NCBI GenBank assembly: GCA_016630905.1
Contig: WBMQ01000016.1
Location: 98,521-162,520, forward strand
Reading direction: 5' to 3'
Length of the DNA: 64,000 nucleotides
DNA from: Capillidium heterosporum
Lineage: Eukaryota; Entomophthoromycota; Entomophthoromycetes; Entomophthorales; Capillidiaceae
In this document: one piece after another, positions 54,707 through 64,000 of the stretch
Layout: the number at the start of each line of letters is the position of its first letter
How positions within the stretch are numbered: the first letter of the stretch is position 1
Translations under genes and position numbers: made by a program
The notes under the pieces: model-generated
What the model was told of the DNA's origin: nothing
Database searches by the model: none
What the model saw: the letters and a program-made list of their open reading frames with translations, nothing else

Positions 54707-57383
54707 TTTTGTTGAATTAGTTCAGTAGTTAAGTAAGTTTGTTGAAGTTAAGGTATGAAGCTGATTGTAGTGAGAAGCCTTTCTATATTTATATTGAATT
54801 GATGATCTCAATTTTACCCACAGTTTTGATATTTCCCAGCATTGTAAACGTAGTGGATGGCCAATTACCTTTGTTTGGCACTGGATCGTACTTCCCCACA
54901 CGTTTTCTCCATAAACTCGAGATCTCCTGCAAATTATGTTTGCGGGTATTTGCCGGCAGTAGCTAGTAATTTACAAGTTGTTAAATATAAATTTTTGGTG
55001 GGAGTATACTTTTTCCACACCAAAAGTGTTGGTAAATGCTAGTTTAGATCGAACAGCAACATCTTCTATGGGAGGTATTTGATACTATTTGAATAAATTC
55101 TGAGGTCTCAAGTTCACATTTTACGATTTTGTTAGCAAAACTCCCAAATAGCAATTTAAAAACTGTCTACCATGTAGATGAAATCGGATTCCTGAATCGA
55201 GCTGATGAGTTCATCAAAGATCTAAAGCTGAAGGGTCATTATGAAGGGATCGTAAATGCTAAGCTTATACAAAAACTAGCAATCATTGTAATGCAACTAG
55301 CAACTACATCATAGAGAAAATATACGTATGCTGTGAAAACATAGCTGACTTTCCTATTACATTACTAACTATCAAACTTTTCAATAAATCTTCACTTAAA
55401 CATGGCAAATCTACAAGCAATTAGCACCCATATTTTCGCCCCATAAAGTCATGTAGAGTTTCCACAATCTGTCAAAGTATCCAGTTTACCCCTAACAAAA
55501 ATAAAATTGTCACATTAAAGGTAAAGTTCCCAGGCTCTTGAAGCGTAGAAATACCTTTTACTACTAACCTCAACTTCCCATCCCCAGCACCAGTATATTG
55601 AACACATTACATCAATTTCTATTGAGATTACTTTAAGGGGATTGGAACGGTAAGAGACAATACTCATAAAGGCTCTAAATAGGTGGAGCTGGTATATCAA
55701 CTTTGATAGAATAGGTAGCTGTCCAGCAAGTAGTGCAGGCTGATTACCGATTTAAATTTTGGTAGGTAGTCTGTCTGGGGTCGCAGCTGTTCAATTGACC
55801 ATTTTTATCACTTTGGCTTGACAGAAGCTATAGTATAGATTTAAAATTGATATTTGCACTTTAGAAGCAATATAGTTAAGTTTATAGGGTATATAAGTCA
55901 ATTTCTAGTACTCTGCTCAAAGTTTCAGCTGTTATAAATGTATGCATTTACATAATTACTCCAATTACAAACTAATATTTCCCAAATTTGGAAAAGAGAA
56001 TGTCGATTTTGTTGACACATTGCTTCTTCACTTTAAATGAACTAATGCTACATTTATTCTACAATTATAAAAGTATAGGTTTTAAGATGTAGGCATTACT
56101 CTATATAATCCTTCGAAGTTTCCTAAAGAACTTGTAAAAACTTTGAAATTAAATGATTTTACAAGGACACTGGTCAAAGTTTACTAATACATATAAACTA
56201 GCATTTTTATCTTGAAAAAAACCATGGCTAAACAAATATATAGTAAATATCAGCTCTTTTTACTATGATATACAAATATTTAAAGTTATCATATACTTGA
56301 TCAGTCAGTTTCAAAGCTTTAAGAGGCTCCTGGAGTTGACCGAATTTTCAAGTTATTGAGGATTTAGTACCTATGATAGTATTAGCTTTGAAAAGTCATC
56401 TTCTTAAGTTCTATATATCTTTTAAAATGAATTGCTTACAGGTTCAATGTGTTTTTGCAACATTGGTTACCAATTCAAGCTACCCAACATACATAGTTTT
56501 GACCTTTATCTGTTTATTAGCTTCAGCTTTCCATTTTTATTATAATACGGCTAAATCTTTTATAACTGCTAGTATTTTCAAAAGCCGGCTTTATATATTT
56601 GATGCTTTCTCTTTAAGACAATGCTCTAGTTGGTGTAGAGAAGGATGCGACTTTGAAGGTAGGAGAACAACTCTAACCATAACTACCTTACCATGATTTT
56701 CAATTACAATTGAAGTTTGTAAAGGATTTATTGTTACTTTAGCAATGAGTTTTGAACTTTTTTATTATATACTAATTGAAAGTCTACATTCTTAGTAAAA
56801 ATAGGAACAAAATACACCGGATGCTATTGGCTTGTAAAAAGTAAATATGCTAATCAACTTGATTATGATGCCATATTTTGCCTGTATTTGTGCTGTTAAG
56901 TAACTAGACAACTTTAGGCGGAATTTCTCCAAGCCTTAAAGTAGTTCAATTTCGAGAGCGTATTGTGAAGATAAAAGCAGTAACAAGGAACTTTTGCAAT
57001 AATAACATCATTTAAATAGTGTAAAAGGTCACTTACAATATAACTTGTCAATTTCCACTTTGCAGATATGTCTCAAAGTTGAAGTTTGGCCACATCTTTT
57101 GTCCATAATTTGGCCTCCTTGAGCTCTAAATAGGTTTATTACCAAATTTGATCAGGCTGTGGACAAATCAAGCAAACTCAAAAAATTTCAATTTCGAACT
57201 GTGGATTGTTCCTACTTCACACTCAACAAGGATCTTACAACTATCTATAAGTACGATTTCGAAGCTAAGAGCAAGATGAATATAGAATTCTCACCCATAG
57301 GTTCACTTAAATTTCAGTTGGTAAGTTTAATATATCTGATATCTTTGTTAGACTTTGACTTGTAGCATTTACTTTCTAAGCTT
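54707..57383. other. Long gap with two orphan coding fragments
   Basis: 55129-55314 carries an open run without an ATG (TVYHVDEIGFLNRADEFIKD, ending ATTS stop) that has protein-like composition but no known family. 57159-57310 has another (KKFQFRTVDCSYFTLNKD) that ends at a CAG before a GTAAG and could be an exon of a decayed gene. Neither has a convincing start or partner exon. The rest is AT-rich and empty as far as I can see. Confidence 0.4.
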
Positions 57384-58412
57384 ATGTTTTATACTTCCTT
57401 TTCATTTAATAACTTAAACTATATAGTGGCAGCTAAAGAGCTAGCTAATCGGGATGGCTTTTCGGTACACGATTCTCTATTTCTATTCCTAACTACTATT
57501 TCTAAGGCACAAAACGATGCTTATACCATTGTAAAACTTGGTAAGCAGACTAGCAAAACCAAGAATTATATACAACGCCGGTTCCAAGGCCACTTGGAAT
57601 GAAGAGTTTGCCTAGTAAGTCCTTTTAACCAAGCTCTATAACTAAGTTTACATCGAATAGCCAAAATCTATGGTAAAGAAGAACTAGAAATTTTTGTCTA
57701 TGATTACGATTCCATTACTTCTGATGACAATAATTGGTAAGTTGAGATCCCCTTAGCCGGTATTATGGAGTTCGGGTTCATCGAGAACTGGTACGAAATT
57801 AAACACAAGAACAAATTGAGTGGTAAAATTCACTTACGCATCAGCTTCGTCCCCATCAAGCCTCCTGCTAAACCTAAGCCAGCTGTTAGCCCAACAAAAT
57901 CGTCCACCGCACAGGCCACCTAAACCGGGCAGCAAGGTCGGTGCCACCAGCCCCAACCCCTCCCAAGTTTGAGCCCAGGCTATCCCCCACAGAGCGCTAA
58001 CCACGACGGGAGCCAGAGACCCGTTTCTCCAAACCAAGCTATCCTCCTCAGCAAGCTAACTATCCTCCTCAGACGGCTGGTTATCCACCCCAGAACGCGT
58101 ACCCACCGACTAACTCGCCCTATCCTCCCAAGTACCAGCCCCTACCCACCCACCAATGCACCTTACCCACCTAATACTTCGGCGTACCCACCCCAGAGTG
58201 CCTACCCACCTACCAACACCCCTTATCCCACCTAACAACAGTGGTCCTTACCCACCCAACAACAACGGGCCATACCCTCCTACCAACACACCCTACCCAC
58301 CTACCAAGCCCATACCCCTCCCAACAATGGTAGCCAACCTCCTCAGAATGCACCCTACCCCCCTAACAACGGCGCCTACCCACCTAAGGCTAACGAGAAA
58401 AGTTTAAAGTGA
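57384..58412 (+). pseudogene. C2-domain protein with YPP-rich tail, frame broken many times
   Basis: The C2 domain is readable in pieces: LNYIVAAKELANRDGFS, intron 57465-57506 (42 nt, CTAAC branch site), NDAYTIVKLGKQTSKTK, then after a one-base break IYNAGSKATWNEEFA. Next come intron 57615-57660, IYGKEELEIFVYDYDS, another break at TGGTAA, then VEIPLAGI and SGKIHLRISFVP. The tail repeats PYPP/TNxPYPP units through at least three more frame changes and ends NGAYPPKANEKSLK. Fungal C2 plus proline-rich proteins bind membranes in a Ca2+-dependent way. Either a pseudogene or a gene damaged by consensus errors in GC-rich repeat DNA. Confidence 0.7.
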
Positions 58413-59024
58413 ATGGGACTGGCACTTTTCTTATAAAACAGAGTTTTATAGCCTTGATATTTACTTGTCTATAATATTTTATATATTTCCTTCTGGCTTT
58501 ATCGTTTCGACTCACTTTGTTAACCAATTGTATCTATTATTTTTAGTTGTGCTCGATTATATTTGCTTACAATTAAACTTTAAAGATACTTGAACTATAT
58601 ATATCAAACATGAAGGGAATAACAAACGATTAATAGATTTAAAGATATGGTTTAAACCATTATAGCTTTTTTGACAAGTAGATATATAAAATAGTGCTGT
58701 ACTGATAAAGTAGTAACTGAAATAAGTTTTTGAAGGTAGTTGCAACCAGGTTACAAATTTCTAAATTATACAGCGGCTTTGAGAAATAAAAGTAAAGTAG
58801 GTTTACTTGCCAAGATATTGATTTAAAAAATATACATATATGCTTATGTGAAATCATTCCAACAAATTTACTATAGCTTGTTGGTATGAACAAACTTATT
58901 AAATTGTTGTTTATTACAATGTCTATAAAAGTACTAAATCACCTGTGCTAAAAATATATACTAAATAGCAATACAAAATCAATATTATTCCAAATCGCTT
59001 TTATTCAAAGACAAATTAGAAAAC
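58413..59024. other. Spacer between convergent genes
   Basis: AT-rich. Open frames on the minus strand here have no conserved features. Confidence 0.5.
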
Positions 59025-60171
59025 TTAGTTCATTCTGCGGACCAAGTTGTTGATGCGGTGCTCGCGCTCACCGTTCTCACCACCCTCGATGAAGTGCTTG
59101 GTCTTCTTACCGACCCATCCACCGTTAGGGGAGTTGAGCTTGAAGGGCCACAAGAAGTTGTTGGCCTGCTTGAAGTTGGGACCACGGTAACAATCTCGTG
59201 GATCAAGTCTTCCATGCAGATGATACCGAAACGGCCTAAAGCCTTCTCGATGACGGCGTTGTCCAAGAGCTGGATTACGCTGACCGTTGACCTTACCGTA
59301 ACCGCGCTTGTACAACAATTCCTTGACGGTCTTTTGGTTGGGCTCACCGTAGGTGACGTAGGGCTCGACCAACTGCAACATCTGCTTGGTAGCCTTGGTC
59401 AACTTGACAAAGACACCGTTGTTGATCTGGAGGAGACGCAACAACTGGAGGATCTTACGGGGCTTGGGGGCCAACTTGTTGATACCCTTGATACGGATAA
59501 CGAAAGCAAGCTTGGCCTGGCGGGGACGAAGTAGTGGCCGGCAGCCTTGGCGGCACGCTTGGCGTGGATCAAGCGCTTCTCAGCCGACTTGTACTCGACA
59601 GCGTGCTTCTTGGCACGGGAACGGTAGAGAGAGCCATCTTCTTTCTGCGCTCCTACATTAAAAATTAATACCCTTGTCAATCAAATGCAAACTTACAACT
59701 AAAGCGGCCTTGCGTTCGACCTTCAACTCCTCGGCCGACTTCTGGGCCTTGGCCTCCTTCTTGATGTGGGATTCGGGCTTATCGACTTTGCTGACACTAT
59801 TGATACATTAGTACAGTGTAAGCTTAGCTGGTATCAGCCCATTCAAAACTGGCAATGTTCAAAGAACAGGAACAGAGTTGACAGCGGCACTTCTACAGAC
59901 ACCAAGCTAAAGGTGGCGTTCCATAAGGAACTACAGCATGAAATAGTATTATGGAAATTCTTTTCATAACTGTGCTATAGATAAAAATCTAAAAGACTAT
60001 CGCAGTTGGTTCAAAAACTAGAAGTAGTTGATGAGCTTGATAACTGGATATTTGAAAATAACCACCTAAGCAAATAGCCGTCTAGAAAGACATACTCACT
60101 GCAACTAAGCTTAACCAATATATGTGCAAATTAAAATATTTGATGGTTGGGACTTACGCTTTAGGAGACAT
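59025..60171 (-). CDS. RPL7: 60S ribosomal protein L7 (uL30), sequence with several frame breaks
   Basis: Exons 60171-60158, 59790-59697 and 59652-59025. Intron 1 is 367 nt with a TACTAAT branch site, by far the longest in the window, and intron 2 is 44 nt. The protein matches eukaryotic L7 throughout: [118 protein letters not shown] and the terminal INNLVRRMN. To read these continuously one must change frame near 59620, 59550, 59290 and 59190. The 59290/59190 pair compensate. For an essential gene, indel errors in the sequence are likelier than decay, unless another copy exists. Confidence 0.85.
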
Positions 60172-63100
60172 TTTAAACACTTGAGTTTGAGAGAAGGGAT
60201 AGTTTTAAATTTCCTCAGGAATTTTAAATTTGTTGAGAGTTTGAAGTTTGAACCAGGCCCTAACGAAAAAGTTTTGGGATTCCTATAATACTATTGGATA
60301 CTTTTAAAGAATTTACTAAATTTTTGAAGACTCTAGCACCAATCAAGCTCCCCGATTAAAGTTTTTATTCGAAATCTGTAAAATAAATTGATGGAAACTG
60401 ATATTGACTACCTATTTATAAAGATATCTTATATACGGGGATGAAAGCTATCTAAATTCATATGTACTGGAATGTCAATGGTTTACAAATAAAAACTGAA
60501 TTTCAAGTCTGCATCAACTTTTTTGGTTTTTATAAAATTTATATGCATGACAACAGTTCAAGGAAACGAAAGCTAGCTATAAAGCTCCTTGAAGCAAACT
60601 ATGGATAGAATAATAAAAGCTTTTGTTTCAAATGGTTGCAAGTTTATTGAAATACATTTAGGTTTTATTACAAAGGATCCAACATCTTACAAATACATAT
60701 AGCTCAACTAGTATCTTTTAACTTTGATAGTATTTTATACGTTACTAAATCAGTACCTAACCAAGCACCATCAGAAAGATTTCATTCAAGTAAACTTTTG
60801 CTACTTCTTATTTGAGATATCCAAGCAGTATTTGCTATCCCTATAAACTATAGGGCAGGAAAGGTTTTCTACGACGTGATCCTTCGATTTACATTGATAT
60901 CTACCACCGTATACTCAAGTCTATGTTTGCTAACTATTTAATTTAACAGGGTTAAATATTTAATGCCTTGAGCTTTAATTTGCAAAGTAACAAGCTGAAA
61001 GATGCCCTAATAAACTTTATCTATCTATCAAATTAAAGTTTAGATTCAAACCAAGCCATCCTATGAAAGTGAGCCAAAATTCAGGGACTTAGTTGAGTAG
61101 GAAATGGACAATTATATATAAGATTCAGATTTAAAGTAGAGGACTACGTCGCAAAAGTAGGATAATGTACAACATCAAACTTGCATAGCAGCTTTATGTT
61201 GAGAGCATAATTAACTAGTAATCAATGCTTATCCATGGTTTCCTTGGAAGCGACTTTAACCACTTCCACCTACGGGCATCCAGTGAAGTTACCGTAAATC
61301 TGCTTCGACTTGTAGTTTTGCACCACCCATTTAAAAAACACTATCTTTAATACTATTCCTGCTTTTCAAAAATCTAAGTGTAGGTGGATGGGCTTATTAG
61401 ATAAATTGTAAACAGATCTAAGTTGACGCTTAACTTCTTAAGATAAATTTCAGTGCCTATATTCATCATTATGTTTGCTATGGTGTTTATCCTCTCCATC
61501 GTCATTCCTTTTCTTTTCGTGACCCGAATCTTTAAATCTAAACCCCCTCTTAAGTACTTATAAAAAGAAAAACTTTAATATCCAACCTATACTTCCCAAA
61601 GCTTATACTTATCCTTCCTTTGATACAATACATGCCTTTCTGAATACATATAATATTCCTAATCCCTGTTTTAGCCTTTGAGCTAATATACGGTTAGATA
61701 TAAGCAATAGTTCGACTGAAGTTGCTAGTTATTGTCGCTTATATCTACCACCCTCTCAATTCAAATGCTGCTCTTTAGAGCCTCATCTTTGAGATATTCA
61801 ATTGAACAGAGAACGATACTCTGAAATATTTCCTAAATAATTTTGGCAGTTTTTTACCACTGGTGAATGTGAAGTGATATTTTACTGCCTCTCTAGTATA
61901 CTAAAATTAGCTGGTAAATAATCTTGCACCAGAACCGCTGTATTTGAATATAGTAAAGCCCTCAGCTTCTGCTGAGATCGTAGCCTTATGCTTTGGACAT
62001 TTAGATGCAACAGGGCAGAAATACCTGTCCTTGCGATAGTGGAGGTAATTAGGATCCAGTTCCAAGTACTTGATGAAGAAATTGATCTTTCCAAAATGTC
62101 TATGGTTCTGGATGGGGAGGGAGTAGTGATATATAGAAATTACATCGATCTACAAGATTTCTTTCAAAATAATTCCCGAATATAGGTGTTGGTTCATTTT
62201 CAGGAAAGAGAAGTTCGGATTGGCTTTGAGCGTGGATATTTAAGCATAGAAAGTAAATCATATAAAGAATGCGTTAGGTTAATAAATATTATTGGGAATC
62301 AGCGGTAAGGAAGCAGTTAAAAACAGTGGAAGCTTCATATTTATGTTTTAAAATATATTGAAATATACTATTCGTAGCTTTATACTAGTCTATAGAATTT
62401 CCCAAATCACAGTTTAAAGCAGTGGTATTCAATCTTGAGAAATATATCTTTGTTTGTTTATCAAACAGTAAAAATCATTGAGACATGCCAAAAGTCCAAA
62501 TACTAGCAAATTTGATATATATTTGAGAGATTAAATAATACAGGCCTAGGGCTACAGTCATTTAGATCCTAAAGTTTTTAATTGATATATTTGCTTTGGA
62601 TAGGTAGCAAAGGTATTTTCACTTCATTGAGTTATATGGTTAGCACATGCAGCTGTTATCAGATATGGAATAGAACTAGTTAATATCATTAAAGAAATTT
62701 TGCAACGTTGGCTATCAATTTGATGCGGCATCAAGCTTCTACTTTATGAGATAACCACAGGTGTAGTAAATTGCAAAGCTCCAAGTTTCTTTGGCCTTTA
62801 GATCCAATATCTTTTGTGAATTGATGTATTTGTTTAGCGTATTATATATAATAACACTTTTATCTTTAGTCATCCTTTACCTAAGATACTTTGATTTCTT
62901 CAGCCCAACCATTTCTATCTGTCGGAACTTTTGAATATGTTGAGGTTCTAAGTAGTTGGAATTCAGTTCACTAGCCAATACCTTCATTTTGGTACGGGAA
63001 TCTACAACGAGGACTAGTGCCTCTAATTTCGCTATGGATAAAGCGTACACAAGAAGCTTTTTGTATATAGGCAGAGTGAATAAAATTAATGCAATTAATT

Positions 63101-63797
63101 TAATAAGTGACAAATTTTGGTAGTTCAAATCTAAAGGAAATGATAGTAAATTTCTGAACTGATCAGTGGTAGTCAATCATTGAAAATCTATTTCAATTTG
63201 AATTTCGAAAAGTAGAATAAACTGACAATATAGAAACTATGCTAGAGCTATTCGTTGTGTTAGAGTACTTTTTAGATCCATATGAGTATAACTTCTTTAA
63301 TAAAGTCATTTTGTAGAATTTTTATACAACACATAGTAATTGAGTAGACAAATACCATAAGCATCCGATGTATTAGTCGATAGCTTTTGGCAACTGATCT
63401 ATTCAGCTTCCAAGCCATCAGGTATATTGATCAGACATAGATATAAAAATTTATGCGATGACTATCTAGAGGTCCTTTTACCTACTTTTTAGTTTCCCAT
63501 CCACCTAACTCTATCTTTCCTCTATAATATTGATTCAAGTCAAGGTTTGTAAGATCAAATTCATCATCCTGGTCTAAACATGAATTGAAAATCGATTAAT
63601 ATAGTAGATCGAAAGTTATTTTAAACTTTTATATGAAATTTTTTAATTCCTCTTAGAATTGTATATGGCTAATAAGTATAAATAATTCAAAAGTCCCTTA
63701 TAAAGTAGACATACTGCTTCAAAGTTTAGTTGTAGGTTGTCATTTATTAATTTTAAAGTTCATGTACAACGACTTTGCTTCAGCAGCATACTACTTG
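60172..63797. other. Long gap with weak coding remnants
   Basis: On the minus strand at about 61220-61335 a frame reads KSKQIYGNFTGCP, a stop, then VEVVKVASKETMDKH and a stop. It looks like the 3' end of a decayed gene. A 99-codon minus-strand frame at 62877-63176 (DQFRNLLSFPLDLNYQN, hydrophobic middle) has a proper ATG but no recognised family; very uncertain. About 61495-61545 (minus) has a short acidic run. No RNA gene seen. Confidence 0.4.
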
Positions 63798-64000
63798 CTA
63801 TTGAAATCCATCGATGGTTTCATCACTGTTATCACCAACATCTTTGCTTGTAGTCTTAGATTCTGGTTCCAAGGTCAAGTACTTTGCAAAAGAGGAAAAA
63901 GTTAGCATCCAATCTATACATTAGAAACTTCTACTTACTCTACCCTTGATACGACACTTTTTATCGTGGGCACAGACTAAATTATCGAATCCACTCTTTT
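63798..64000 (-). CDS. 3' exons of an unidentified gene cut by the right edge
   Basis: The exon from the edge to 63939 reads GFDNLVCAHDKKCRIKGR. Intron 63938-63882 (57 nt, GTAAGT...GCAAAG) follows. The exon 63881-63798 reads LTLEPESKTTSKDVGDNSD and ends GFQ stop. Phases agree. The conserved-looking CAHDKKCRIKGR and the acidic Ser/Thr-rich tail are not enough to name the protein. Confidence 0.55.

Noticed and set aside
56373-56696. 107-codon plus frame with hydrophobic stretches
   Set aside because: Composition follows AT-rich DNA; no motif, no splice partner, no conserved segment.
57834-58235. Open frames on both strands within the C2 tail
   Set aside because: By-products of the CC-rich YPP repeat; the readable protein is on the plus strand in shifting frames.
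59801-60150. C/D snoRNA in the RPL7 intron
   Set aside because: A TTGATGA exists only on the antisense strand and no D box at a suitable distance was found.
1-64000. tRNA genes, CRISPR arrays, bacterial operons
   Set aside because: No tRNA B-box-like GGTTCGAnnCC was noticed, there are no spaced direct repeats, and the split genes show this is eukaryotic nuclear DNA.

Overview
The window looks like nuclear DNA of a fungus. Protein-coding genes are split by many very short GT-AG introns (about 35-60 nt). Intergenic DNA is AT-rich. There are five Zn2Cys6 binuclear-cluster regulators with the fungal transcription-factor middle domain, a class essentially confined to fungi, and a Ras GAP of the fission-yeast Gap1 type. 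The mix of expanded intronless Zn2Cys6 and F-box/LRR-like genes would fit an early-diverging lineage such as Conidiobolus (Entomophthoromycotina), but that placement is inference.

Layout. 0-9 kb: a membrane RING-H2 protein cut by the left edge, phosphatidylserine synthase, a 14-span MFS transporter and an LRR/RNI-like protein. 9.8-15.4 kb: one pseudogene and two intact members of a small protein family that I do not recognise, plus a decayed secreted-protein-like gene. 15.9-16.6 kb: a probable solo LTR. 17-40 kb: five Zn2Cys6 regulators (two minus, three plus). Lying among them are the autophagy gene ATG6/Beclin 1, a second LTR-like element (22.9-23.4 kb), two further decayed members of the unknown family (32.8-35.5 kb) and a second copy of the 15.9-kb element (36.4-37.5 kb). 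40.5-60.2 kb is a housekeeping block: an F-box protein, RasGAP, importin beta-3, a STRAP-type WD40 protein, OST5/TMEM258, a monoglyceride-lipase-like hydrolase, a MAPEG protein, a C2-domain proline-rich gene and ribosomal protein L7. The last 3.8 kb is nearly empty and ends in the 3' exons of a gene cut by the right edge.

The housekeeping genes do not form a pathway. The accessory half (9-40 kb) is the unusual part. It holds a lineage-specific family with a conserved Gx(V/I)DFV.F...MCQAG core and acidic tails, laid out like a PD-(D/E)XK nuclease fold whose E-x-K is replaced. Two of the Zn2Cys6 paralogues share a 563-bp near-identical tract in inverted orientation, best explained by gene conversion. 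Several genes between 46 and 60 kb (importin, C2 protein, RPL7) carry single-base frame breaks in otherwise conserved protein. In RPL7 these look more like consensus errors than decay, and in the importin they coincide with GT-AG segments that would restore the frame.
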